The notes: a model not told the origin generated them from the letters alone. A DNA stretch of 64,000 nucleotides from Schlesneria sp. (GCA_028291515.1 JAQGHU010000114.1:124001-188000); one strand, 5' to 3'. Positions 9,768-19,103 are shown, counted from the stretch's first letter. Translations and numbers: made by a program.

Positions 9768-10154
9768 CTACGCTTTGGCAGCGATCACTTCGATCTCAAT
9801 CAGAAACTCGGGACGAACAAGTTGAGGGATCACGAGCAGCATCGACGCTGGTTGCAGATCACCAAGAAATAGCTTCCGCACCATCCCATAAGCCTGAATA
9901 TCAGCCGCGCGAGTGAGATATTGCGAGACCTTGACGATATCACCTATGGTCATGCCAGCCTGACCCAGCATGGACGTGACGTGCTTCCAGGCTAGTTCTG
10001 CCTGCCCCCCAATATCTCGCGGAAGTTCTCCAGCAGCCGAGAGGCCGGGCGTCCCGGACGTCAGTAGCCACCGTAGGCCCGACTTGCTTTCAATCGCATC
10101 GCTGTACAGACCGATCTGGCTGGCGATGCCGATGTTGTGAATGACGTGATTCAT
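9768..10154 (-). CDS. RidA/YjgF-family deaminase
   Basis: A 128-residue protein of the YjgF/YER057c/UK114 family, which forms trimers that hydrolyse reactive enamine/imine intermediates. The family core is visible: L-L-T-S-G-T near 30, a mid-region Q-x-x-x-A-W, and the C-terminal V-R-P-E-F-L-I-E-I-E-V containing the Arg-Pro and beta-strand typical of the active cleft. It sits between the disulfide reductase and the CRP/FNR regulator on the same strand. Confidence 0.88.
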   Translation of the reverse strand: MNHVIHNIGIASQIGLYSDAIESKSGLRWLLTSGTPGLSAAGELPRDIGGQAELAWKHVTSMLGQAGMTIGDIVKVSQYLTRAADIQAYGMVRKLFLGDLQPASMLLVIPQLVRPEFLIEIEVIAAKA

Positions 10155-10259
10155 TTAGCGCATCTTCTTCCTGCACGACAATCGTGGCGTAAGCGGATAC
10201 GTGGTTGGCATCGGGCCGTTGCCCAGCAATGCCCGCAAAACTTCTCACCATTCAAGCAG

Positions 10260-10988
10260 TCATTTCTGCGCGAGCTCTGCAATTGCGTGCAGCGCCTCTA
10301 GGTCCAGCAAACAGAGATACGAACGCGTATAGTCGATGATGCCAGTTGCCTTGAATTCTTTAAGTATCTCGGACACGGCGGGGCGTGCCGCAACGACAAA
10401 CTGCGAGAACTCCGCATGTGTCAGCCGCACGTCGACAAGGTGACCGTGACCACAGCGTCCTCCCGCAAAACAAAGCAAATCCGCGAGTGCCATCGCGACC
10501 CGATTTCGCAACGGTGAGATCAATTGCCACTGGATGCGACGATCGAGGAATTGGAACTGCGATGAAACGGTTTTCAGCAGCAACAATTGAAAATCAGCAT
10601 TGGCCTCGGCATGTCGCTCAAGTTCTTCGCGTTCGATCTCCCAAACGCAACTCGCTCCGGTCGAGACTGCCTGTTCCTCGCTTAAGAATGCGGCTGGTCG
10701 AAAAGGGAGATCACCAAACAAGGCACCCTTTCCGAAGACCATCCGTGTCCAGGGCCGACCGTCCGGTTGGACGTAGACCAATCGGACATATCCTCTTTTG
10801 ATGACGTAGGTTATCCCAGGCTCGCGCCCGATATAGACGGACTCTTTGTCTTTGAACGATACACGTCTCGCAGAGCGGATTCGGCCGCAAGCAAGGGTGA
10901 ATGATTCACACAACTGGGCCAAAATCTGCATCGCCAGCACCTTGACGTTCTCAACACACCATTGGCAACTGAGGGCGTCGGTATCCAT
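10260..10988 (-). CDS. CRP/FNR-family transcription regulator with FNR-like cysteines
   Basis: A 242-residue regulator: cyclic-nucleotide-binding-type beta-barrel (about 40-130), long dimer helix, and C-terminal winged helix (T-H-A-E-F-S-Q-F then R-P-A-V-S-E-I-L-K-E-F). N-terminal cysteines C8-Q-W-C11, C27 (L-C-E-S-F-T-L) and C34, plus C114 in G-A-S-C-V-W-E-I-E, echo E. coli FNR (C-Q-D-C, Q-L-C-I-P-F-T-L, M-V-C-E-I-P). The spacing is longer, so an Fe-S cluster or redox thiol sensor is plausible but unproven. The recognition helix has Pro and Glu where CRP has Glu181 and Arg185, suggesting a non-standard operator. Palindromes at 7069 and 13225 are candidate targets. Confidence 0.87.
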   Translation of the reverse strand: MDTDALSCQWCVENVKVLAMQILAQLCESFTLACGRIRSARRVSFKDKESVYIGREPGITYVIKRGYVRLVYVQPDGRPWTRMVFGKGALFGDLPFRPAAFLSEEQAVSTGASCVWEIEREELERHAEANADFQLLLLKTVSSQFQFLDRRIQWQLISPLRNRVAMALADLLCFAGGRCGHGHLVDVRLTHAEFSQFVVAARPAVSEILKEFKATGIIDYTRSYLCLLDLEALHAIAELAQK

Positions 10989-11029
10989 TGCATGTCACGG
11001 TCGTCGGCCAGAGGCCCAAGTTGCAGCCT

Positions 11030-12469
11030 TCATTTTGTCGTCAGCCAAGCCAGAATATCGAGCAGCGCCTGATTTGAGAGGCGGATATCACTATATCCCG
11101 GCATCTCGTCATTGTTCTTGTATTCCGGATTGCGGATTCGAAGGGCGAGTTTCTTAAGGTCGGCCGCTGCGAATGAGCCGCCTCCAATTTTCCCGGCCGC
11201 GTCTAGGACACGGGCGTTTTTTCCGTCGACAGAATGGCAAGAGATGCAGGTCTGCATCACCAGTGCTCCGCCCTTCTTCGCATCGCCGCCAGACAGTGTT
11301 TCTGGGATTGTCCATTTCAGATGCGCGTAATCCACATTTTTCGCAGTCGCATGTTTTGCATTTCCACCAGATTGAAGGAACTGATTCATGTCCGCTAATT
11401 CCTGCGGTGTCATTCCTGGGGGTTCCCCCTTCATGAAATGGACAACACAGACGTTTGCACCCAGCGCCACCAATCCGGTTCCGGAGTGCTTGATATCAGT
11501 TCGGTGAGCAGCGGCGAAGATTGGAAAACCGGAACGCACCAATCCGTCTCCGTCGAGACTCATCGTGTCACGAACATCGAAACTGTGACATGAGGCGCAC
11601 GTCAAGGAAGTGTTGATCGTCTTGCTTTCGAAATATTTTCGGCCTTTCGCAAGATCTCCCTTCAAGTGAATGGCCTCCTTCCATTGCGGAAACCGCGCCA
11701 CCAGATCCTTGGTGGGACTCGTTTCCGAGGTCGAAACGTCAGCCTTCGACTTCGCATCGATCTTTTTCAGCGATGGATAGCACTGCGTATAAATCCAATC
11801 GTTTCCCTTGGCAGGAACGTGACACGTCCGGCAATCAGTTCGATAGTCGGTGGCAACTTGCTTCGTCCGGTCGTTTGCGTTGAATAACGCCCAACCCCAT
11901 CCGTCACCCCACAGATCGTTGTCCTTGAACCTGCCTGTGCCGTCCTTCACCATGACAAACCAGATCTTCACATCGGCTGCAAACCGAGTGTGCCCGGTTG
12001 GTAGATCTTCGCCTTTCGCCGACCGGACCTCTTTGACAAGAATTGCTCCATCGGCAAAGTGTCCGTCTTTCTGAAATGCTTTGACATCTTCGGCACGTGT
12101 GTAGGTTGCGTGCAACTCAGTGACGTCAGCCCCCGTCTTGGGAGCGACAGCAATACTGCCGAGATGAACGAATGTCGTTTCGAATTCCTCGGGTAGTGAA
12201 ATGTTGCCCTTGGAGTCGACATATTTGGAGAACTGCTTTTCGCTCCGCTCCTGGGCGCTGACCCCAGCGATCATGACGATCGAACAGGTGACTGAGAGCA
12301 ACACTCCCTTGGCACGCCTTGCCATTCCATCGAATGCATCTCGGTACCAGTTGGCCTGGGGACGTCTCTGATTGATCTGGTTCATGGAATGATTCCCGAG
12401 CGAAAGAGCGGTCGAAATGAAGAGGGACGCGAACTTGCTCCCCCTTGCAAAGCGGTGAATCGGAAGCAT
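11030..12469 (-). CDS. Cytochrome P460-domain protein fused to c-type cytochrome, three CxxCH motifs
   Basis: A periplasmic multihaem protein of up to 479 residues. Signal-like segment R-R-A-K-G-V-L-L-S-V-T-C-S-I-V-M-I-A-G fits starts at residue 29 (12385) or 49 (12325) better than the longest frame. Residues ~75-245 match the cytochrome P460 fold, ending in C-R-T-C-H-V-P-A-K-G-N-D-W. A C-terminal cytochrome part adds C-A-S-C-H-S-F and C-I-S-C-H-S-V-D-G. P460 proteins oxidise hydroxylamine or handle NO; here two extra haems could relay electrons. It is followed upstream by a second, single-domain P460 gene, 36 nt away, so the two are likely one operon. Confidence 0.85.
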   Translation of the reverse strand: MLPIHRFARGSKFASLFISTALSLGNHSMNQINQRRPQANWYRDAFDGMARRAKGVLLSVTCSIVMIAGVSAQERSEKQFSKYVDSKGNISLPEEFETTFVHLGSIAVAPKTGADVTELHATYTRAEDVKAFQKDGHFADGAILVKEVRSAKGEDLPTGHTRFAADVKIWFVMVKDGTGRFKDNDLWGDGWGWALFNANDRTKQVATDYRTDCRTCHVPAKGNDWIYTQCYPSLKKIDAKSKADVSTSETSPTKDLVARFPQWKEAIHLKGDLAKGRKYFESKTINTSLTCASCHSFDVRDTMSLDGDGLVRSGFPIFAAAHRTDIKHSGTGLVALGANVCVVHFMKGEPPGMTPQELADMNQFLQSGGNAKHATAKNVDYAHLKWTIPETLSGGDAKKGGALVMQTCISCHSVDGKNARVLDAAGKIGGGSFAAADLKKLALRIRNPEYKNNDEMPGYSDIRLSNQALLDILAWLTTK

Positions 12470-12504
12470 CCGTCAGATTCGCCTGGCCTCAAAGTGACCG
12501 AGTA

Positions 12505-13116
12505 CTATTTCTTGTCTGTGCTGAAGGCGGCTCGCAACACTGGATAGTGCGCCGAGAAAACGAAGTTCTTCGCATTCGTCTCATGACAACTGTTGCAAGA
12601 GGCCACGTCATTTTTCGCCACCGCTTCCTTCAATGGATACTTGTGGCCGAAACTGAAATACCCCCAGCTTCCTGGATCGCCAGCGAATCGCTTGCTGTCT
12701 TTGACGGACATCTCGAGCCCGGTGAATTCGCCTTCAAAATAACCGTTTCCACTCGACGCCTTCTTGGTGCCGACCGACGTCAGCTCTTTCACAAGGACTG
12801 TGCCGTCGCGGTACTCGCCTGTCTTTTCAAGGTGATCGAAGCTCTCCGGATCGATATACACATTGTGAAATTCCGGAAAGCTGGCTTCCCCGCCATTCAT
12901 ATCATTGGGAGTAACCGGGGTCCCGATGTAAATCCATTTGCGGTAGCCGACGGGCTTTTTGGCTTTGCCATCGGATGTAAACTCGATGAGTGGCTTCTTC
13001 GCTGATGCGACTGCTTTTTCCTCTGCTTGCGCGCCATCGCCATAGACGTTCCAGAATGCGAATGCCCCAGCCCCGAACAAAATCGAGAACAAGCCGATCG
13101 ATGCTCGTGATGCCAT
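12505..13116 (-). CDS. Cytochrome P460-family protein
   Basis: A 203-residue exported haem protein. An N-terminal hydrophobic segment (L-F-S-I-L-F-G-A-G-A-F-A-F) acts as signal or anchor. The P460 fold covers roughly 40-200 and ends with the haem motif C-N-S-C-H-E-T-N-A-K-N-F-V-F-S. Family members hold a c-type haem and convert hydroxylamine or NO; whether the Lys-haem cross-link exists cannot be judged from sequence. It is the first gene of the P460 pair and has the palindrome at 13225-13240 about 110 nt upstream, so regulation by the nearby FNR-like protein is a fair hypothesis. Confidence 0.85.
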   Translation of the reverse strand: MASRASIGLFSILFGAGAFAFWNVYGDGAQAEEKAVASAKKPLIEFTSDGKAKKPVGYRKWIYIGTPVTPNDMNGGEASFPEFHNVYIDPESFDHLEKTGEYRDGTVLVKELTSVGTKKASSGNGYFEGEFTGLEMSVKDSKRFAGDPGSWGYFSFGHKYPLKEAVAKNDVASCNSCHETNAKNFVFSAHYPVLRAAFSTDKK

Positions 13117-13224
13117 TTTTGATACCCTTCAAATACCGATGAACAATGAATTTCAGCCCCAACGGGCACGACGGAGATCCAGAAACTGCGAGTGGAAATT
13201 CTAGAAACGTTGCTAAAGTCGCGC

Positions 13225-13240
13225 TGTCATCTGGATGACA
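13225..13240. promoter_or_regulatory. Candidate CRP/FNR-family operator
   Basis: Arms TGTCATC and GATGACA are separated by TG, giving TGTCA-N6-TGACA. The right arm with its flank (GATGACAAA) is identical to the site at 7069-7088. It lies in the divergent gap between the P460 genes (leftward) and the sigma factor gene (rightward), upstream of both. Confidence 0.6.
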
Positions 13241-13376
13241 AATTGTGTCGAATGTCTAGAAAACACTCCAAATCTTTGGGGCTGTCGCCCATCCACTTGC
13301 CCCCGCGACTTCTGCCGATGTCGGTGCACATGCGTATTCTCTGCAGGTGAATTGATTCGGACGATTTTCTGTTGCT

Positions 13377-14066
13377 ATGAATACTAAGAGTGGCGGGTGG
13401 ACATCCGGCTCGATAACATTCAACGACCGCTCCAACTCCCGAGATGGATCAGACATTGTGAGCGATCAAAACACGACAGCTACGTTGCAGCACTGTCTCA
13501 ATGCATTGGCCGGAGACTCGTCAGCAGAGCCAATCATTCGGGAATTGCTGGACAGATCTGTTCATCGACTTCAGAGTCTCTGCTCTCACCAACTCCGCCA
13601 CCGCTATCCACGCTTGGCCAGGCCGCCCATGAATCTGGACACAACTGAGATGCTGGGTGGGGTCGTGGCCGAACTGCATAAGGCCATGCGCAAGATTCGT
13701 CCGCTGACTGTCCGCCAGTTTTTTGCGTTGGTGAATCAGCATATCCGCTGGCAACTCAATGATCTCGCTCGCCGTTTGGATGAAACGCCGGTCATGACCG
13801 AGCTTCACGAAGGAATCGCGGCGGTTTCAGTTGGCAGCGGATCTGGCATTACGCCGAACGGTCGTCGAATGTTTACGGCAATCGATGAACTGCCGGAACC
13901 AGAGCGAGAAGTCTTCGAATTGATGCGGATTCAAGAGTTGACTCAAGCGGAAGCGGCCGAGGTCCTCGGTGTCTCGACGAAGACTGTGCAACGGCGATTA
14001 ATCCGCGCGCGGCTCTTACTGGCGGCAGCATTGGCTGATCTGCAACCTCGCAACGTTGATGGATGA
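13377..14066 (+). CDS. ECF-type RNA polymerase sigma factor
   Basis: A 229-residue ECF sigma factor. Region 2 lies around 60-130 (L-D-T-T-E-M-L-G-G-V-V-A-E-L, then Q-F-F-A-L-V-N-Q-H-I-R-W-Q). Region 4 is clear at ~165-220, with L-P-E-P-E-R-E-V-F-E-L and helix-turn-helix L-T-Q-A-E-A-A-E-V-L-G-V-S-T-K-T-V-Q-R-R. A GTG at 13458 is an alternative start that removes a low-complexity N-terminus. The stop overlaps the kinase start (ATGA at 14063-14066), so the two are translationally coupled. In planctomycetes such sigma factors are commonly paired with a partner kinase. Confidence 0.9.
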   Translation: MNTKSGGWTSGSITFNDRSNSRDGSDIVSDQNTTATLQHCLNALAGDSSAEPIIRELLDRSVHRLQSLCSHQLRHRYPRLARPPMNLDTTEMLGGVVAELHKAMRKIRPLTVRQFFALVNQHIRWQLNDLARRLDETPVMTELHEGIAAVSVGSGSGITPNGRRMFTAIDELPEPEREVFELMRIQELTQAEAAEVLGVSTKTVQRRLIRARLLLAAALADLQPRNVDG

Positions 14067-17000
14067 AACTGCCTCCGCGCTGTCATTCATCCCAGGAAAG
14101 ACCCATGCAGCCCGATTCGCTCGTCATGACTCTGCTCGAAGAATTTCTGGAATTGGGGCGTCCACTCGCGGAAGTGTGCCAAGACTATCCTGAACTGCTT
14201 CCACTACTTCTTGAGAGTTTGGAACATTTACGACATTGCGATGCTCAATTAGACTCACTTTTCCCCATCGCGGGACCAGCAGCAATGGCCAGCACTCCGG
14301 CAGTGCCACAGTCGACTACAGATTTGCCTGCCATTCCTGGTTATCAGGTCTTTGAGGTACTTGGTTACGGTGGAATGGGAATCGTTTACAGAGCCCGGCA
14401 TCTGCGCCTCAATCGGATGGTGGCCTTAAAGATGCTGCTCGCGGGTGTCGACGCGACCCCGGAATATCGGAATCGCTTTCTCAGGGAAGCGGAAGCGATC
14501 GCTGCTTTGAGGCATCCGAATATCGTCCAGATTCACGATCTAGGCGACCAGAATGGACAGCCGTATTTCACCATGGAGTTGGTGGCGGGAGGTAATCTCG
14601 GGCTAATGTCGGCGGGAATTCCCCTAGCCCCTCACCAGGCTTGCTCCCTGCTGGTCATTTTGGCTGCGGCGGTCCAGGCAGCGCATGAGGCCGGAATCGT
14701 GCACCGCGACTTAAAACCAGCAAATATCCTGCTCACCACAGACGGCGAACCCAAGATTAGCGATTTTGGACTCGCCCGACGTCGCGAAGACGACAGTCGA
14801 CTTACTTGGGTTGGCACCGCAGTCGGGACTCCGGGGTATATGGCCCCCGAACAAGCCGATGGCGGATCTGCTGCCGTGTGCCCGGCTGTCGATATCTATG
14901 CCTTGGGAGCAATTCTCTATGAACTCCTGACAGGTCGGTTGCCATTCCTGGGAGCGACGGTAGCGGACACAGTTCGTCAATTGATCTCTGAAGATCCGGT
15001 GCCCCCGTCGAAATTGAATAGTGTTATCTCCCGCGACCTGGAGGTAATTTGCCTGAAATGCCTGCAAAAAGAGCCTCACCTCCGCTACTCCAGCGCATCG
15101 GCCTTGGCGTCTGATCTGAAACGTTTCATGGCTGGCGAAGCCATCGCGGCGCGACCGGACGGTCAATGGATGAGGCTTCTGAGGCGGGTCCGCCGCCAGC
15201 CTAGATTGACAATCGCAGTGTCGATGCTTGCCGTGTTGGCTACCGTCCTTCTCGGGGACGCGCTGTGGCGGAACGTGCAACGGAGGGAGGTCGCACGCGA
15301 GACTGCCGCCAAGCAGACTGCATTGGAGATCGCCACGGCCAATGATTTTCGCCACATGGCCCAAGGATTGAAGGAGTCGTCTTGGCCAGCAGCGCGCGCC
15401 GCGTTAGAGCGTGCGAAAGAACGGCTCGTGGGCCCTGGACATCGCCACGATTTAGACCAAGGCATTCGCGAGTTGGAACTGGCAAAACAGTTAGACGAGA
15501 TCCGGATGAGTCCCGCACGCGGCATCCCGGGTTTTGACTTCTCTTGGTGCGATCAGCAATATCGGGACGCTTTTCGAGGGGCCGAGATCGGTGAACTCGA
15601 AGACGACCCGACGGAAGTTGCGCATCGAATGGCGGCATCCAACATTCGAAGGGTGCTCGTGGACGCACTTGACGATTGGGCTGGCTGCACTCAAAACCCT
15701 GTCACCTTGAGCTGGGTCATGACGGTTGCTCGGGAAACCAATCCGGACCCGACCGGCTGGCGCGATCGCGCGCGTAACCCGAAGACCGCTAGTAATGAAG
15801 CATACGTTGTCGACCTCATCGCGACTGCACCGGAATCGGAAAGTTGTGTCGCCCTGTTTCTCAGTCTGGATCGACGATTGAAGCGGAATCACCAGGAGCG
15901 TCACTCTTTTTTGAATCGCATCTATCAGGCGAACTCCGGCGACTTCTGGCTCAATCAAACGATTGGCGATCTATTGACGCAGGAGAACAGGCCACGGGAA
16001 GCGATCCGGTTCTACAAAACTGCTGTGGCGATACGGCCTCAAATCGCTCTCAGTCATCATGCACTGGGATATGCAGCGATGGGGTCAGGACAAAACGAGC
16101 TTGCCCTCAGCCAGCTCCGACAGGCAGCGGAGATTGAACCGACATACATCCTGACACGACAAGTACTCGCGTCTCTTCTGTCGCATCTCGGAAAGTACGA
16201 TGAGGCGATTCAACAGCTTCAAGGAGCCATCGTCCTCAATTCCAATGCGGCCTCACTTCGCTCCGAACTCGGACATCTCCTGGAGCTGAGAAACCTTCCT
16301 GAGGGAGCTCTGGATCAACATCGAGTCGCCATTGAGATCGACCCAAGTAACCCGAGCGTTCAAAGAGAGCTTCGAAACGCCCTCGTCCGGATGGGACATT
16401 CGGACGAAGCCCGTGCCGCTTGGCATGCGGCTCTCCAGGCCAAATCTCCTGACTATCTTGAGTGGACCGGATATGCCGAGTTCTGCTTGTTCATTGGGCA
16501 GGAGGCCAATTACGTCATCGCGCGCCAATCCTTGCTCTCGATGTTCGGCGCAAGCACTGACCCTGCGATCGCGGATCGGACCGCGAGAGCCTGTTTGCTC
16601 CTGGCAGCAACGGAAGACGAGCTTCGCCAACTCATCACTCTTATCGAGCGGGCCTTGGATGTCGGCCGTTCTGGAAACCCCTTCCAGCAATCGTCATTGC
16701 TGTTCGCGCGTGGACTCGCCGAATATAGGCAAGGGAAATTCGATCAAGCCATCGCCACCCTGGAGGATAACGCTTGGGGGGGACTCGGACCAGCGCCCAA
16801 TTTAGCTTTGGCCATGGCATTGCACAAACACGGCCGCATCGCTGAAGCGCGAAACAAGCTGGCTTTGAGTGTATTGTCTAAAGATTGGAGAGCAATCCAA
16901 GTTCGCGATCAGAACGACTGGTTCCTTCACGTCCTTCGTCGTGAAGCTGAGCGATTGATCATTCCAGATCTCTCCGACTTTTTGGCGGGAACGTATCAGC

Positions 17001-17467
17001 CACAGGATAACGATGAGCGGATGGCCCTGCTTGGCGTCTGCCAGTTCACCAATCGCCTGCACGCCGCGGCCCGCCTCTATGCTGATTCCTTCGCGGCCGC
17101 TCCCCAAATCGCAGCCCATGTAGGTCCGCTCCATCGGTACGGGGCCGCCCGCGCCGCAGCCCAGATCGGTACCGAATATTGTGGCACCGGAAGCGATCTA
17201 AGCGGTGAGGAACGGATGCGTTGGCGGAAACAGGCCTATGATTGGTTGAAGCTTGAACTCGAAGGCTGGTCGACAATATTGAAAAGCGACATCGCCGCAA
17301 ATCATGGTATCGTGTGGACCAGTTTAACTTTCTGGGTGGCTGACCCGGCACTAGTCGGGCTTCGTGAGCCAAAGGGGTTAGATCTGCTACCCGCCGAAGA
17401 ACGGGAGCATTGGCTTAGTCTATGGAAGGAAGTCGACGCATTGCTCACTCTATCGCGCAATCCATGA
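14063..17467 (+). CDS. Membrane Ser/Thr protein kinase with C-terminal TPR repeats
   Basis: An 1134-residue Hanks-type kinase. Kinase domain ~93-365: glycine loop L-G-Y-G-G-M-G-I-V-Y, catalytic Lys123 (V-A-L-K), H214-R-D216-L-K-P-A-N, D234-F-G, and G-T-P-G-Y-M-A-P-E. A single membrane span follows near 375-395 (L-T-I-A-V-S-M-L-A-V-L-A-T-V-L-L-G). The long C-terminal part holds TPR-like repeats around 640-800. A second ATG at 14105 has AGGAAA upstream and could be the real start. Coupling to the sigma gene suggests the kinase senses a signal and modulates that sigma factor; this is inference from context. Confidence 0.9.
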   Translation: MKLPPRCHSSQERPMQPDSLVMTLLEEFLELGRPLAEVCQDYPELLPLLLESLEHLRHCDAQLDSLFPIAGPAAMASTPAVPQSTTDLPAIPGYQVFEVLGYGGMGIVYRARHLRLNRMVALKMLLAGVDATPEYRNRFLREAEAIAALRHPNIVQIHDLGDQNGQPYFTMELVAGGNLGLMSAGIPLAPHQACSLLVILAAAVQAAHEAGIVHRDLKPANILLTTDGEPKISDFGLARRREDDSRLTWVGTAVGTPGYMAPEQADGGSAAVCPAVDIYALGAILYELLTGRLPFLGATVADTVRQLISEDPVPPSKLNSVISRDLEVICLKCLQKEPHLRYSSASALASDLKRFMAGEAIAARPDGQWMRLLRRVRRQPRLTIAVSMLAVLATVLLGDALWRNVQRREVARETAAKQTALEIATANDFRHMAQGLKESSWPAARAALERAKERLVGPGHRHDLDQGIRELELAKQLDEIRMSPARGIPGFDFSWCDQQYRDAFRGAEIGELEDDPTEVAHRMAASNIRRVLVDALDDWAGCTQNPVTLSWVMTVARETNPDPTGWRDRARNPKTASNEAYVVDLIATAPESESCVALFLSLDRRLKRNHQERHSFLNRIYQANSGDFWLNQTIGDLLTQENRPREAIRFYKTAVAIRPQIALSHHALGYAAMGSGQNELALSQLRQAAEIEPTYILTRQVLASLLSHLGKYDEAIQQLQGAIVLNSNAASLRSELGHLLELRNLPEGALDQHRVAIEIDPSNPSVQRELRNALVRMGHSDEARAAWHAALQAKSPDYLEWTGYAEFCLFIGQEANYVIARQSLLSMFGASTDPAIADRTARACLLLAATEDELRQLITLIERALDVGRSGNPFQQSSLLFARGLAEYRQGKFDQAIATLEDNAWGGLGPAPNLALAMALHKHGRIAEARNKLALSVLSKDWRAIQVRDQNDWFLHVLRREAERLIIPDLSDFLAGTYQPQDNDERMALLGVCQFTNRLHAAARLYADSFAAAPQIAAHVGPLHRYGAARAAAQIGTEYCGTGSDLSGEERMRWRKQAYDWLKLELEGWSTILKSDIAANHGIVWTSLTFWVADPALVGLREPKGLDLLPAEEREHWLSLWKEVDALLTLSRNP

Positions 17468-17981
17468 TTAACAACGGCTCGATTTGTCTAGCCTGCAGAG
17501 CCTCCGTACCTTCTGAAGCGGAAACGACCTTATCGACAATCGCAACGTGAAATACATGTTGAATCGTGACTCAACGATCCAGGCTCATCCTAGCGACGAC
17601 GGCATTGAGCCCAGTCGATGGGGCGGAAATCTTCTGGGAGGCGAAATCGTAGCGACCTTCCCCAGTCTAAAGCTGACAGAGAGTCAACGCTGGAAAGAGT
17701 CCCGTAGTTCTGACCGGATGGACTTGAGCCTCTGGCTAGTAACATTGCGGCCTACTTCGTCGTGACGTTCTGAGCACGATCGACAGTGCCGCACAGCGAG
17801 GTCGGTGTCAGCCATCTCAACTGCGTCGGTCCGACACGCCGACGCCTAATTGACGAGAGCGTGAAAGCAACTCGATCGATCCGATCGATTTACCGGCGAG
17901 CGAATAGCGTCATACTGATATCGTTGCGTCGGACCGACGAGGTTTGCATACAGGGATCGCACAACCTCACACGAGCAGATC
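17468..17981. other. Convergent intergenic region with hairpins
   Basis: Between the kinase and the DUF1080 gene, whose 3' ends face each other. No credible gene. It contains the hairpin at 17823-17845 and a short palindrome CGTCGG-A-CCGACG near 17925-17937. Confidence 0.5.
17823..17845. repeat. Interspersed hairpin element, CCGACAC loop, covarying stem
   Basis: Arms GCGTCGGT and GCCGACGC around loop CCGACAC. Relative to the copy at 5962 the stem has changed on both sides (A-T to G-C, innermost pair now G-T) while pairing and loop are kept. Such compensatory change supports a folded structure under selection. Confidence 0.7.
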
Positions 17982-19103
17982 TCAACGACGTTCATCAACC
18001 CAGATATTGCGGTACAGCACGCGGCGTCCGAAGGCTTCAAACCAAATGGGGCCATCGGGAGTCTCCGGTCCTTGGAAGCCGTGCGGCGTCGGGCCATTGA
18101 CTTCCTGCTTGTCCACCGTCTGATGACCATTCAACTTCGCTGAGATCACCGCCTTCGATGTCTTCTTTCCTTCGCTGTCGAATCGAGGTGCCGTGAAGTC
18201 GATGTCGAGTGTCTGCCATACCAGCGGCGGCAGGCACGAATTCGGGACGTTGCTCGGGTAGGTAAAAACACTTCCACAGACGCGCGGCGAGTTGTTGTTC
18301 TTCGCCACCGGAAACATCGACGACGTGCTCTTCTCATCGAGCAACTTGCCGCGATCCGGACTCGTCGCGCCAGACAGATCAAAGTCGAAGCCAAAGCTAT
18401 CGCCGATCGCAACTTCGTAGCGCGAGAGCATATAGATACCCGCATCGGCTCGGCGCCACGGAATGTTCTGCGGCTCCCACCCGGTCATGAACTCCACATG
18501 CAACTGGTAGTCTCGGAACCGCCGTTTCGTGACGGCCCCGGCGAGCATGTGGCCTTCAAACATCGTCGGCGAGGTCAATCCTTCGATGTCCTTGCGTTCC
18601 TCGAACGCGTCCATGTTGGGAGTCGCACCACCGAACAGCACGATCGCTCCCGCAGGAGGCTGCCGACCGAGCGTCGTGCTCTTTCGTTCCACTCGCTTCA
18701 ACAGAGTCTGTCGCTCACCACGCTTCAGCATCAGGCCGTTCTCATCCAGAACCGAGCTGACTCCCTCATCCGTCAGCGAACGAAACTCCGCTCGCCCTTG
18801 CGACAACGGGGCGCTCTCCAATAGTCCATAAAGCGCCCCATCCCAACCATCACCCGGCAATCCGCCTTCGAGGACCAGAGCATGAAACGACTTCTCGCCG
18901 CGCGTCACGACCAGCGCACCGACCGACTTCTCGCCGTCCTTGCCGACGTATTCCCCCTGCAACTTCAGTTCGACTCCGATCGCCTGAGCATCGAACAGCT
19001 TTCGCGTCGCCGCCTCAGTCGCGGAGTCCAACGTCTGCGCCAGAGCCACTGCGTGCCATGCGATAACCAAGCAGAGCGCCACACTTGTGACCAAATTTGG
19101 CAT
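17982..19103 (-). CDS. Exported DUF1080 (3-keto-disaccharide hydrolase) domain protein
   Basis: A 373-residue exported protein with an N-terminal signal peptide (L-V-T-S-V-A-L-C-L-V-I-A-W-H-A-V-A-L-A-Q). The second half (about 165-372) is the concanavalin-like DUF1080 fold, with A-D-A-G-I-Y-M-L-S-R-Y-E-V, W-Q-T-L-D-I-D-F-T-A-P-R-F-D and the terminal V-L-Y-R-N-I-W-V. Members cleave oxidised disaccharides or bind glycans and are greatly expanded in planctomycetes. The start has AAAGGAAA about 10 nt upstream. A DUF1501 C-terminal relic just upstream suggests this was once the tail of a longer operon. Confidence 0.88.
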   Translation of the reverse strand: MPNLVTSVALCLVIAWHAVALAQTLDSATEAATRKLFDAQAIGVELKLQGEYVGKDGEKSVGALVVTRGEKSFHALVLEGGLPGDGWDGALYGLLESAPLSQGRAEFRSLTDEGVSSVLDENGLMLKRGERQTLLKRVERKSTTLGRQPPAGAIVLFGGATPNMDAFEERKDIEGLTSPTMFEGHMLAGAVTKRRFRDYQLHVEFMTGWEPQNIPWRRADAGIYMLSRYEVAIGDSFGFDFDLSGATSPDRGKLLDEKSTSSMFPVAKNNNSPRVCGSVFTYPSNVPNSCLPPLVWQTLDIDFTAPRFDSEGKKTSKAVISAKLNGHQTVDKQEVNGPTPHGFQGPETPDGPIWFEAFGRRVLYRNIWVDERR

